The notes under the pieces: generated by a model
What the model saw: only the letters and a program-made list of their open reading frames with translations
The model's database searches: none
Told to the model about the DNA's origin: nothing
Program-made: the position numbers and the translations under genes
Shown: piece by piece, positions 24,834 through 32,963 of the stretch
Numbering within the stretch: position 1 is the stretch's first letter
How the letters are laid out: each line of letters starts with the position of its first letter
Source: Desulforhopalus vacuolatus
Lineage (GTDB): Bacteria > Desulfobacterota > Desulfobulbia > Desulfobulbales > Desulfocapsaceae
NCBI RefSeq assembly: GCF_016918505.1
Contig: NZ_JAFFPZ010000022.1
Coordinates: forward strand, 1-43,841
Direction: 5' to 3'
DNA: 43,841 nucleotides

Positions 24834-26177
24834 TTATTCGAGAAAGGGTTTAAAGCCATATATCCCAGGGAATATCACCAGCGAGATCAGTACCAGTATC
24901 TGCAGGAAGATAAAGGGGATAACTCCCTTGTACATATCCGTAGTCTTCAGGCCCGGCGGGCAGACTCCTTTCAGAAAAAAGAGGGAGAACCCGAACGGAG
25001 GCGTGAGGAAGCTGGTCTGCAGGTTCATGGCAATGAGGATGGAGAACCACAGCGGGTCAATGCCAAGTCTGGCGGAGATCGGCAGGATGATTGGAATGAC
25101 GATATAGCTGATTTCGATGAAATCAATAAAAAAGCCCAGCACCATGATGGTCAGCATGGTGAGGAAGATGAAAGTCCATCTCTGGCCCGGCAGGGCGAGG
25201 AGGGCGTCTTCAACAATATAGTCCGCACCACTGTAGATGAAAACCATGGAGAAGGCGGTCGCACCGATGAGAATGGCAAAGACCATGCCGGTGATCTTCA
25301 CCGTGGTAAGAGAAGCCTCTTCCACAATCTTCCAGTTCAGGCGGCGATAGAAGGCGGCGAGGACCGTTGCTCCGATGCAGCCCACCGAGGCTGATTCTGT
25401 GGGAGTCGCGATACCCATGAAGATGGAGCCGAGGACCAGCAGTACAAGGGTCAGCGGCGGGATGATGGCGCGGAGAGCCTCAAGCAGGTTGGCTGCTTTC
25501 GTCCCCTCGTGCATGGGCATGGCCGGAGCGATGTCCTTTTTCACAAAGGAGATGAAGAGGATATAGAGGATATAGAGCACGATAAGCGTGACGCCCGGGC
25601 CGACGGCTGCCTGGAAGAGATCACCGACCGGCTGCTGAAAGACATCTCCGAGAACGATGAGCACAATGGATGGGGGGATAATCTGCCCCAGTGTTCCTGA
25701 GGCGCAGATAACGCCGGTGGCGAGCTGCTTTGAGTAGCCGTATTTAAGCATGACCGGCAGGGAGATAACTCCCATGGCGACAACAGAGGCGCCGACCACG
25801 CCGGTGGAGGCGGCAAGCAGGGCGCCCACCAGAACGGTGCTCACCGCAATTCCGCCACGCACCTTGCCGAACAGGGTCCCCATTGCTTCAAGCAGGCGCT
25901 CGGCGAGTCCTGATTTCTGCAGGATAATTCCCATAAAGATGAAGAGCGGCACAGCCATCAAAATGGTGTTGCGCATGATGTAGAAGATGCGGAAGGGCAT
26001 CATCGAAAACATCTGAAAAAATTCGGAGCTGATCCCGACAAGTGACATATCGGGCCACATCTGCAGGATAACGGCGGCGATTCCGAAGAAGATGGAGACA
26101 GATCCGAAGGTAAAGGCTACAGGATATCCTATGGCCAGTATCAGCAGGGCTGCGCCGAACATGATAAGGCCAATCAT
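24834..26177 (-). CDS. TRAP transporter large permease (DctM family), system 3
   Basis: A 447-residue polytopic protein of the subtype found with TakP-like binding proteins. It shows LMAVPLFIFMGIILQKSG, AASTGVVGASVVAMGVISLP, GTLGQIIPPSIVLIVLGD and QTSFLTPPFGFSLFFLKG. The start overlaps the DctQ stop by 4 bp. Transport is sodium-driven in characterised relatives. Confidence 0.92.
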   Translation of the reverse strand: MIGLIMFGAALLILAIGYPVAFTFGSVSIFFGIAAVILQMWPDMSLVGISSEFFQMFSMMPFRIFYIMRNTILMAVPLFIFMGIILQKSGLAERLLEAMGTLFGKVRGGIAVSTVLVGALLAASTGVVGASVVAMGVISLPVMLKYGYSKQLATGVICASGTLGQIIPPSIVLIVLGDVFQQPVGDLFQAAVGPGVTLIVLYILYILFISFVKKDIAPAMPMHEGTKAANLLEALRAIIPPLTLVLLVLGSIFMGIATPTESASVGCIGATVLAAFYRRLNWKIVEEASLTTVKITGMVFAILIGATAFSMVFIYSGADYIVEDALLALPGQRWTFIFLTMLTIMVLGFFIDFIEISYIVIPIILPISARLGIDPLWFSILIAMNLQTSFLTPPFGFSLFFLKGVCPPGLKTTDMYKGVIPFIFLQILVLISLVIFPGIYGFKPFLE

Positions 26178-26698
26178 TTTTTCACCTCTCCGGCCACCCG
26201 TTCTGCACGGTAAAGATTGATATTCTGGATGAGATATCCAAGAGAAAAAAACAACAGCATTGCGAAGGCAGCGGGTATCAGCCCCTTCACCATCCAGCGA
26301 CAGGGCAGTCCGCCTGGATCGTCAGAGATCTCACCGATCTCCCACGCATCATAGACGAACTCAAAGGAGCCGAAGAAGATAAGCAGAGCAAGCGGGATAA
26401 GAAAGAAAATTGTGCCGAGGATATTCACCATAGCTCTGGTCTTCAGAGAATATTTCTGATAGATGAAGTCGACCCGCACATGCCCCTCAGTCATGAGAGA
26501 ATAGGACATGGCAAAGAGGATGAGGACGGAGAAGAGATGCCACTCCATCTCCTGCATGCCGACTTTTGAATTGTGAAAAAAATAGCGCATGACCACATCT
26601 GCAAAAACATTGAGGGTCATCAACAGCAAAATGAAGATAAGTATCTTCCCGAGGAGACGATTGAGTCGGTGGAAGATCAACTCGGCTTTAATTAACAT
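26174..26698 (-). CDS. TRAP transporter small permease (DctQ family), system 3
   Basis: A 174-residue four-helix subunit. The ATG at 26698 is preferred because GAGGAGAG lies just upstream on the minus strand; the frame is open to 26740 but overlaps the binding-protein gene. Markers are DVVMRYFFHNSKVGMQEMEW and TEGHVRVDFIY after helix 2. The long loop with DDPGGLPCRW before the last helix is typical of the larger DctQ proteins paired with this DctM subtype. Confidence 0.87.
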   Translation of the reverse strand: MLIKAELIFHRLNRLLGKILIFILLLMTLNVFADVVMRYFFHNSKVGMQEMEWHLFSVLILFAMSYSLMTEGHVRVDFIYQKYSLKTRAMVNILGTIFFLIPLALLIFFGSFEFVYDAWEIGEISDDPGGLPCRWMVKGLIPAAFAMLLFFSLGYLIQNINLYRAERVAGEVKK

Positions 26699-26711
26699 GT
26701 TGCTTCTCTCC

Positions 26712-27794
26712 TCACTCCTGCACCGCTTTAGATGTTTCAAGGTAGTAGAGGGTTGAGTTGTTTGTCCATTCTCTGGCCTGTTTCATATAGGCATTTTGAG
26801 AGTCCATGATCTCTTTGAAGAGCGGATCCTTTGCAGCGTACCCGTTCATGACCTCATCTGTGGCTTGTTTCATCGCCTTGAGAACCGGTGTGGGGAAGGT
26901 CATGATCTTAATTTCCGGGTGCTCTTTCTTCATCTGCTGCCATCCCTTGACGTTGGCGTCAAAATTCTCCACATAATCCTCAAAGTTCACCTGCTGTATT
27001 GCTGATTTGAGAATGGCCTTATAGTTTTCTGGCAGGCGGTCAAACGCCTGCTTGTTGACGAGAAACTGCAGGTCGGAAGCCGGTTCATGCCAGCCGGTGT
27101 AATACCAGGGAGCAACCTTGTGAAAGCCCATCTTCAGGTCCATGGCCGGTCCAACCCATTCGAGGGCATCGATGGTGCCACGGTCAAGAGAGGTGTAGAG
27201 CTCTCCGGCGGGGATGTTGGTGACGTTGACACCGAGTTTGGCAAACACCTCTCCGGCGAGACCGGGGATTCGCATTTTCAAACCTTTCAGGTCGTCCACT
27301 GTTTTGATCTCTTTTTTGAACCAGCCACCCATCTGAATGGAGGTGTTGCCACCAGGCCAGGAGTAGACGCCAAACTTACTGTAGAGTTTCTGCTGCAGGT
27401 CGATGCCGCCGTTAAACCACATCCAGGCGAACTGCTCTTCCGCAATCATGCCAAAGGGCGTGGTGGTGAAGAGAGTGGCGCTCGGGTCTTTGCCTTTCCA
27501 ATAGTAGGAGGCTGTGTGGCCTATCTGATACTGACCGCCCTTGACCATATCAAGAATGCCGAGGGGCGCTTTATGCTTTTCCGCTCCTTCCACACGAATT
27601 ACAAAATTACCGTCGGTCATATTGCTGACCAGTGTGCTCAGTTCCACGGCTGCATGAGCCAGGGGGGCGAGGGTGGAGGACCAGGTTGTGGCCAGTTTCC
27701 AGCGGACCTTTTTCTGCTTCGCGTCGGCGTTGACGGCTGGAGTAAGGGCAAATAACGCTGCGGTGAGGATCAGCACAGGGGTTTTGAATTTCAT
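26712..27794 (-). CDS. TRAP transporter substrate-binding protein (TakP-like), system 3
   Basis: A 360-residue periplasmic protein starting at 27794 behind CAGGAGA, with signal peptide KTPVLILTAALFALTPAVNA. Features of the TakP branch: ASYYWKGKDPSATLFTT, the WPGGNTSIQMGGWFKKEI segment (19 residues), KGLKMRIPGLAGEV with the carboxylate-binding arginine, and ALEWVGPAMD. Characterised TakP binds 2-oxo acids with a sodium ion, so pyruvate-like or other alpha-keto or hydroxy acids are reasonable ligands. cimA, which uses pyruvate, lies close by but in a separate unit. No hairpin separates it from DctQ, unlike systems 1 and 2. Confidence 0.9.
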   Translation of the reverse strand: MKFKTPVLILTAALFALTPAVNADAKQKKVRWKLATTWSSTLAPLAHAAVELSTLVSNMTDGNFVIRVEGAEKHKAPLGILDMVKGGQYQIGHTASYYWKGKDPSATLFTTTPFGMIAEEQFAWMWFNGGIDLQQKLYSKFGVYSWPGGNTSIQMGGWFKKEIKTVDDLKGLKMRIPGLAGEVFAKLGVNVTNIPAGELYTSLDRGTIDALEWVGPAMDLKMGFHKVAPWYYTGWHEPASDLQFLVNKQAFDRLPENYKAILKSAIQQVNFEDYVENFDANVKGWQQMKKEHPEIKIMTFPTPVLKAMKQATDEVMNGYAAKDPLFKEIMDSQNAYMKQAREWTNNSTLYYLETSKAVQE

Positions 27795-28077
27795 GACAGT
27801 CTCCTGAAGGAATGAAGGACGCCTGTCAGCATTTCTCTTCTGAAACAACTGCGCTCAGGGGTCCGGTAAAATAAGGCGAATACACAGAAATAAACACACC
27901 AACATAACATTTTCTGCATAAAAAAAAAGGAGCGACAGAAAACAGCTTTTGCCGTACTTCAGGCCGGTCCATTTCCGTTCTTTTTGAAGGGTTTTCTGCC
28001 GGGCTCCCGCTTGACGCTCCCGGACCTGAGGAGTAAACTCTTTCCTTTAATTTACTTGTCATTTCACTGGTGGCGAC

Positions 28078-30285
28078 ATGAATCCCAGCGCATATTTTAC
28101 AAGCAGTATTGCCTTGAAAACCCTCTCCGTTCTGGCGAAAGCCAGGGTGGTCGTTGAGGGAAAAGAGAATGTTCTCTCTGCCGGGCCCTCCATCTATGCA
28201 GTGAATCACTTCACCTGCCTTGAAACTCTGCTGTTTCCCCTCTGGTTGCATCAGCTTTCCGGTAATCCTGTATTTTCTCTTGCCGCGCGTGAACTTTTCG
28301 AAGGTGGACTGAAGGCGTTCTTTGACCTTGCCGGCGTTGTCTCTACTGAAGACCCGGCACGGGACGGAAAGATTATCCGCTCACTTGTCACCGGTGAGGC
28401 CGACTGGATCGTTTTTCCTGAAGGGCAGATGGTGTACGACAAGAAGATCATGTCCGCAGGGCAGTATTCGATCGTCGGCAGTAACGGTGAACACGAACCG
28501 CATCCCGGGGCGGCGATGCTCACCATGCGGGCGGAGCTTTTTCGCAGTTATCTGCGCGGGGTGATGGAGAAGGAACCCGAGCAGTTGCCCGGACTGCTTC
28601 AGCAGTTTGGCATTGAAAAAGAGACGGAAATCAGTCGCCGGCGTATCTCAGTGGTTCCGGTAAATATCACCTGTTATCCACTGCGTGCTGCCCGTCGGAT
28701 AGAATCAAATCTTATGCAGCGCTTTATTCACGGAGCACCGGACAAGGTGATGTCAGAGGTCCTGGCGGAGAGTGCTTCTCTTTTTGCGGGCATGGACGTT
28801 ACGATTCGTTTCGGACGACCAATCAGGGCTTCTGAGTATGTGGATGAGAGCTGGCTGCTGGATCTGCCCGCTGGCAGGAACCTCAATTTTCAACTCGCAG
28901 AGCATTATCTCCCGGCGGTGAAGAACGTGGCGAAGGAATTTCGCCAGCATTATATGGAGGCAGTCTACACCTCCGTTTGCGTCAACACGGATTCCCTGCT
29001 CGCCACTCTCCTGCGCCTTACTCCCCGGGAGCGGATCAGCGAGGATCAGATGTGCCGTCGCCTGCTTTATCTTATGCCAGGGCTGCGCAAACTGGGGAGG
29101 CGTCGTCTCTTCCTCCATCACACGTTCAGAAAATCCCAGTTCCACCTGGTTACTGATGACCGGTTTCAGCGGGTCTTCAACTTTTATACACTCTGTGAAG
29201 AGCAGGGGGTAATTGAGCGGCACGGAGGATATCTCTATAAAAAAGCGGAGATGCTCAGTTCACCGTTCAATGGGCGATACGGAAAACGGGATAATCCTGT
29301 GGAGATCATGGCCAATGAAGTTGAACCCCTCGCCGCTCTGCAGCGTTTCGTGCGCAGAGTGGCGGCGATGCCCGATTTTGTGGTGAACTTCCGGCTGGCC
29401 CGGCAACTGGTTCACGAGCAGACAAAGATTTACCGCAAGGCTCGGAAACGAAGCGGCAGGAAGGTGGAATCCGAGGTTGCGCTGAATGGTTCTCCGCAAT
29501 GCCTGCCTGGTGTCCGGCGTATCGGCCTGCTGCTGATTCACAGTTATCTCGCGGTACCGGCGGAGATGGCCGGGCTGGCGAAGTTTCTCAGGCGGCACGG
29601 TTATCCTGTCTATGTGGTGCGCCTGCCTGGTCACGGCACCTCAGTGCGGGATCTCATTGGCCGCCGGTATGAGGAATGGGTGGAGGCGGTGGAGGCGGGG
29701 TACGCCATTGTCAACTGCATGGCACGAGATGTGGTGGTCTGCGGGGCTGGAGTGGGAGGGTCTCTTGCCCTTGAACTTGCCTCAAGGGTGAAGAAGGCAG
29801 CGGGAGTATTCGCCATCTGTCCCCCCTTTGAATTGAGTGACTACTCGAATAAATTCATGCCTGAACCGGATGCCTGGAGGCAGCTCCTTGCCCGTTTTGT
29901 CCGCTCAGGGAGTTCTTCGGAGATGATGGAGTTCAGCCCTGGGAATCCGTGGATCAACTACCACTGGAATCCGGTGACAGGGATCGCCGAAGTAGGGCGG
30001 CTGCTCACAGATATCAGGAGTTGCTACCGAAAAATCGAACAGCCGGTGGTTATCCTGCAGAGTGACTATAACCCGGTGGTGCGTCCGCAGGGATCGCTTG
30101 AGCTGTATGAATGGCTGAACTCACAGAAAAAGGAATTCTGCACGGTTTCAGAGGATAATCATGTGCTGGTGGACAGCGATGACCCTTCGAGAATTTTCCG
30201 CAAAATCCTCGCTTTCCTCGGGGAAGTTTCTGCGCAAAAGAGGGAAGAGAGAAAAAAGAAGGAAGAAGACTCGAAAAATCGTTGA
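28078..30285 (+). CDS. PlsC-type acyltransferase fused to an alpha/beta-hydrolase domain lacking the nucleophile serine
   Basis: A 735-residue fusion. The N-terminal acyltransferase has NHFTCLE (43-49, an HX4E form of the usual HX4D) and FPEG (113-116), as in lysophosphatidic acid acyltransferases. A middle region of about 300-480 is helical and basic. From about 480 an alpha/beta-hydrolase follows: LLIHSYLAVP, VVRLPGHGTS, nucleophile-elbow strand VVVCGAGVGG (552-561), Asp 663 and His 695. At the elbow, Gly 558 stands where G-x-S-x-G needs serine, so classical esterase activity is not expected. It probably remodels or carries acyl chains. The start has only weak ribosome site GGTGG. The tRNA promoter begins within its stop codon. 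Confidence 0.85.
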   Translation: MNPSAYFTSSIALKTLSVLAKARVVVEGKENVLSAGPSIYAVNHFTCLETLLFPLWLHQLSGNPVFSLAARELFEGGLKAFFDLAGVVSTEDPARDGKIIRSLVTGEADWIVFPEGQMVYDKKIMSAGQYSIVGSNGEHEPHPGAAMLTMRAELFRSYLRGVMEKEPEQLPGLLQQFGIEKETEISRRRISVVPVNITCYPLRAARRIESNLMQRFIHGAPDKVMSEVLAESASLFAGMDVTIRFGRPIRASEYVDESWLLDLPAGRNLNFQLAEHYLPAVKNVAKEFRQHYMEAVYTSVCVNTDSLLATLLRLTPRERISEDQMCRRLLYLMPGLRKLGRRRLFLHHTFRKSQFHLVTDDRFQRVFNFYTLCEEQGVIERHGGYLYKKAEMLSSPFNGRYGKRDNPVEIMANEVEPLAALQRFVRRVAAMPDFVVNFRLARQLVHEQTKIYRKARKRSGRKVESEVALNGSPQCLPGVRRIGLLLIHSYLAVPAEMAGLAKFLRRHGYPVYVVRLPGHGTSVRDLIGRRYEEWVEAVEAGYAIVNCMARDVVVCGAGVGGSLALELASRVKKAAGVFAICPPFELSDYSNKFMPEPDAWRQLLARFVRSGSSSEMMEFSPGNPWINYHWNPVTGIAEVGRLLTDIRSCYRKIEQPVVILQSDYNPVVRPQGSLELYEWLNSQKKEFCTVSEDNHVLVDSDDPSRIFRKILAFLGEVSAQKREERKKKEEDSKNR

Positions 30286-30310
30286 CAGCTTCACGCTGGC
30301 CGTATATATT
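30282..30310 (+). promoter_or_regulatory. Near-consensus sigma-70 promoter for the tRNA genes
   Basis: TTGACA at 30282-30287, 17-bp spacer, TATATT at 30305-30310, followed by a GC-rich CCCGGGC discriminator typical of stringently controlled stable RNA promoters. The -35 box overlaps the stop codon of the acyltransferase fusion gene (TGA 30283-30285). Confidence 0.85.
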
Positions 30311-30347
30311 CCCGGGCTACATCAAACGACACACACACAGTTTGTGT

Positions 30348-30423
30348 TCCTCGGTAGCTCAGTTGGTAGAGCGGGTGGCTGTTAACCACCTTGTCGGCGG
30401 TTCGAATCCGTCTCGAGGAGCCA
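30348..30423 (+). tRNA. tRNA-Asn (anticodon GTT)
   Basis: A 76-base cloverleaf with encoded CCA. The acceptor TCCTCGG pairs with TCGAGGA, discriminator G. The D-arm contains AGCTCAGTTGGTAGAGC. Anticodon stem GGTGG/CCACC holds GTT at 30381-30383. The T-arm is GGCGGTTCGAATCCGTC. It reads AAC and AAU. Confidence 0.95.
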
Positions 30424-30431
30424 TATTTTAG

Positions 30432-30463
30432 GAAAAAGACTCATTCGTGGGTCTTTTTCTGTT
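30432..30463 (+). terminator. Hairpin with T-run between the two tRNA genes
   Basis: GAAAAAGACTCA (30432-30443) pairs with TGGGTCTTTTTC (30448-30459) around a TTCG tetraloop, followed by TGTTTTT. It may end the tRNA-Asn transcript or serve as a processing stem. Confidence 0.65.
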
Positions 30464-30493
30464 TTTGCAGTTTGTATCTTTTTTACATATTGT

Positions 30494-30571
30494 CGGGGCG
30501 TAGCGCAGCCTGGTTAGCGCGCCTGCCTTGGGAGCAGGAGGTCGGGCGTTCGAATCGCCCCGCCCCGACCA
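30494..30571 (+). tRNA. tRNA-Pro (anticodon TGG)
   Basis: A 78-base cloverleaf with encoded CCA. The acceptor CGGGGCG pairs perfectly with CGCCCCG, discriminator A. Anticodon stem CCTGC/GCAGG carries TGG at 30529-30531. The T-loop is TTCGAAT. It marks the right edge of the conserved-looking part of the window; accessory genes begin after it. Confidence 0.95.
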
Positions 30572-30580
30572 TTGATTTTA

Positions 30581-30614
30581 AGCACCTTCAGCTTTTTGCT
30601 GAAGGTGCTTTTTT
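30581..30614 (+). terminator. Strong intrinsic terminator after tRNA-Pro
   Basis: A perfect 12-bp stem, AGCACCTTCAGC (30581-30592) with GCTGAAGGTGCT (30598-30609), five-base T loop, then five more Ts. Confidence 0.92.
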
Positions 30615-30636
30615 GCGTTTTGGGGGTGGGAAAAAA

Positions 30637-30850
30637 AAGGGAGACGGGAGAAAGGAGACGGGAGACAGGAGACAGCAAAAGGCTCCGCAGAGACGATCAA
30701 TTTTACATCCTTTTTATCCATTCGTAATCGCCAAAAAAAATGTCCAGGCAGTTGCGTTCTCTGGTCAGTAAAAAATGTAAATGGTATTATTTGTGGAAGT
30801 CTGGAAGGGTCTGCAGACATCGTAGAGATGACCAATTTGGGCATCCTGTG
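30637..30850 (-). repeat. Dispersed mosaic repeat, copy D, after the tRNA genes
   Basis: Five heptamers at 30640-30674 (GGAGACG, GGAGAAA, GGAGACG, GGAGACA, GGAGACA), then TTTTACATCCTTTTTATCC, GTAATCGCCAAAAAA, GCGTTCTCTGGTCA and the terminus ATGTAAATGGTATTATT (ends 30792). Opposite in orientation to copy F. An adjoining module at 30815-30850 (GACATCGTAGAGATGACC) matches, inverted, the one in copy E. Confidence 0.8.
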
Positions 30851-30878
30851 TTGCCCTGGGTGAATTTAGGTTTTTTTT

Positions 30879-30909
30879 CCATAATACCTATGATAAAATC
30901 ATATTATGG
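30879..30909. repeat. Palindromic motif matching the integrase start region
   Basis: CCATAATA...TATTATGG with a central TGATAAAATCA. It closely resembles 37384-37416 (CCATTATA...GATTATATGG, central TGATAAGATCA), where the motif overlaps the start codon of the broken integron integrase. The two copies enclose the R-M, GGDEF and DUF1016 genes. Confidence 0.5.
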
Positions 30910-30980
30910 CCGTTTTTTCATGTATTAGACTTTTATAATTGTGAAGACAATAATGTCGCTACTGTTTAGAACTGGAATCT

Positions 30981-31616
30981 ATGATTAAATTTGACAGAGA
31001 AAAACATGTATATCAGTCTCAAGAATTCGAAGAGTTAATAAAAGATACAATTCGATTCTTTAACGGTACGCCTGTTCACACTCTTCCCCCACCAGAAAAA
31101 TTTTATGGCACCGGCGTTTATGCAATCTATTATATAGGTAAATTTCCACAGTATAAAAAGATTTATGAGCAAAATAGAATGTCTTTTAACCATCCTGTTT
31201 ATATAGGAAAAGCCGTACCGACTGGCTGGAGACAGGCCAGATCTATTCATGCTATAGGCGAAAAAACTTTTGAATTACACACAAGACTGAAAGAGCATTC
31301 AACAAGTATTTCACATGCTTCAAACATTGAGAACAAAGACTTTAGATGTCGATTTATGATTTTAGAGAACGATGCCAGCAGCATGATAGGTACAGTTGAA
31401 GCAGCACTGATCAGATTTTATACTCCTCTGTGGAACTCCTCAATTGACGGTTTTGGGAACCATGATCCAGGTAAAGGAAGATATAACCAGGCAAAATCTG
31501 ATTGGGACGTGCTGCACCCTGGTCGACCATGGGCAGAAAAATGTCAAGGTGTACACTCAACAGGAGTATCAGTAAAAGAAAATATTGCGACATATTTTAC
31601 CAAATTTAAAGAGTAA
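30981..31616 (+). CDS. Eco29kI-like GIY-YIG type II restriction endonuclease
   Basis: A 211-residue endonuclease. The GIY-YIG core is GVYAIYYIG (45-53) and VYIGKAVP (73-80), with Arg 102, His 106 (TRLKEH), Glu 140 and Asn 152 as the expected catalytic set of the Eco29kI group. The homologous enzymes cut CCGCGG; the same target here is an inference. The methyltransferase gene follows 7 bp downstream on the same strand, completing the pair. Both genes are AT-rich compared with the genes left of the tRNAs, which suggests acquisition by transfer. No controller protein is visible. Confidence 0.88.
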   Translation: MIKFDREKHVYQSQEFEELIKDTIRFFNGTPVHTLPPPEKFYGTGVYAIYYIGKFPQYKKIYEQNRMSFNHPVYIGKAVPTGWRQARSIHAIGEKTFELHTRLKEHSTSISHASNIENKDFRCRFMILENDASSMIGTVEAALIRFYTPLWNSSIDGFGNHDPGKGRYNQAKSDWDVLHPGRPWAEKCQGVHSTGVSVKENIATYFTKFKE

Positions 31617-31623
31617 TTACAGT

Positions 31624-32772
31624 ATGTTAAATAGTATTGAAATTTTTTCTGGCGCAGGTGGTCTGGCTAAAGGTCTTGAGCTTTCAGGTGTCAACCATAA
31701 GGCATTTGTTGAATTGAATTCTCAGGCGTGTAAAACATTACGTGAAAACTACGCGAAAGAACTTGTTCATGAAAGTGATATTGAGATATTCAATTTTCAA
31801 GATTTCAAAAACATTTCAATTATCGCAGGGGGGCCACCGTGCCAGCCCTTTTCTCTCGGGGGGAATCATAAAGGAAATTTAGATAAAAGAGATATGTTCC
31901 CCTATGCAATAAAGGCAATTCAGGAACTTACTCCAAAAGCTTTTATTTTTGAGAACGTTAAGGGGTTATTACGTAAGTCATTTGCATCATACTTTAACTA
32001 TATTATTCTTCAACTCTCATATCCAGAGATGACCAAACGTCCTGATGAAAAATGGCTCGATCATCTTAAAAGATTAGAGAAAATTCATACCGCAGGTGTT
32101 ACCAATTCGCTAAGATATAACGTCGTTTATCGACTGGTTAATGCCGCAGATTACGGAGTTCCACAAAAACGAGAAAGAGTAATTATCGTTGGCATAAGAA
32201 ATGATTTGAATTTGTCTTGGAGTTTTCCCCAGCCAACTCATTCTGAAGAAAGTTTACTCTGGAGTCAATTCGTTACAAAAGAATATTGGGACAGGCATAA
32301 TATTAAAGATATGAGTAACTCATCGCTTACTGCAGGCATTCTTCAAAAAACAAAGAAACTTAAACAAAAATACAGCCTTTTCACTCCACCTCGCAAACCC
32401 TGGCGCACAGTCCGAGACTGTATTGGGAGTCTTTCTGCTCCCCGCGAGGGAGAGTCAAAAGAGTACAGTGATCATATCTTCAGGCCAGGAGCAAAAGTAT
32501 ATCCTGGCCACACTGGGAGTCCTTTGGATTTGCCTTCAAAAACAATCAAGGCAGGAGGACATGGTGTCCCAGGAGGTGAAAACATGATGTGTTTTCCTAA
32601 CGGAAAAGTCAGGTATTATACGACACTAGAGGCAAAATTAATCCAAACATTTCCTTTAGATTACAAAATTACGGGTGTGTGGTCTGAAGCTATGAGGCAA
32701 ATTGGAAATGCTGTTCCTGTAATGCTGGCAAATATTATTTCCAAAAGTCTTGTTAAAGAATTAAACAGCTAA
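31624..32772 (+). CDS. DNA (cytosine-5) methyltransferase of the Eco29kI-like system
   Basis: A 382-residue m5C methyltransferase that protects the host from the endonuclease upstream. Conserved motifs in order: I EIFSGAGGL (6-14), IV GGPPCQPFS with catalytic Cys 73, VI FENVKG (109-114), VIII QKRERVIIVGIR, and X RQIGNAVPVMLAN near the C-terminus. The target recognition region lies between motifs VIII and IX. The ATG at 31624 is chosen over the frame opening at 31585 because it gives the normal motif I distance and avoids overlap with the endonuclease gene. Confidence 0.92.
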   Translation: MLNSIEIFSGAGGLAKGLELSGVNHKAFVELNSQACKTLRENYAKELVHESDIEIFNFQDFKNISIIAGGPPCQPFSLGGNHKGNLDKRDMFPYAIKAIQELTPKAFIFENVKGLLRKSFASYFNYIILQLSYPEMTKRPDEKWLDHLKRLEKIHTAGVTNSLRYNVVYRLVNAADYGVPQKRERVIIVGIRNDLNLSWSFPQPTHSEESLLWSQFVTKEYWDRHNIKDMSNSSLTAGILQKTKKLKQKYSLFTPPRKPWRTVRDCIGSLSAPREGESKEYSDHIFRPGAKVYPGHTGSPLDLPSKTIKAGGHGVPGGENMMCFPNGKVRYYTTLEAKLIQTFPLDYKITGVWSEAMRQIGNAVPVMLANIISKSLVKELNS

Positions 32773-32783
32773 TAAAATTAAGG

Positions 32784-32886
32784 GAATTATAACAACTCTT
32801 TACATTTTGTATTGGCGGATTCAAAGACAGTGGGACAGACGCCAAAATTGGGCGTCTCTACGATGTCGGGAATCTGTTTTACGGGT
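32784..32886 (+). repeat. Dispersed mosaic repeat, copy E, after the methyltransferase gene
   Basis: Starts GAATTATAAC, then TTTACATTTTGTATTGGCGG, then the small palindrome GACGCCAAAATTGGGCGTC (32838-32856) and CTACGATGTCGGGAATC. It holds the CATTTTGTATTG end but no heptamers. The following 32887-32963 shows nothing I can assign. Confidence 0.65.
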
Positions 32887-32963
32887 ATTGATTGTGCAGA
32901 TCCGGATGCAATCCCGCCGTTATCCATAATGGTGTTGCACTTATTGTACTGATCCAGCACTCA

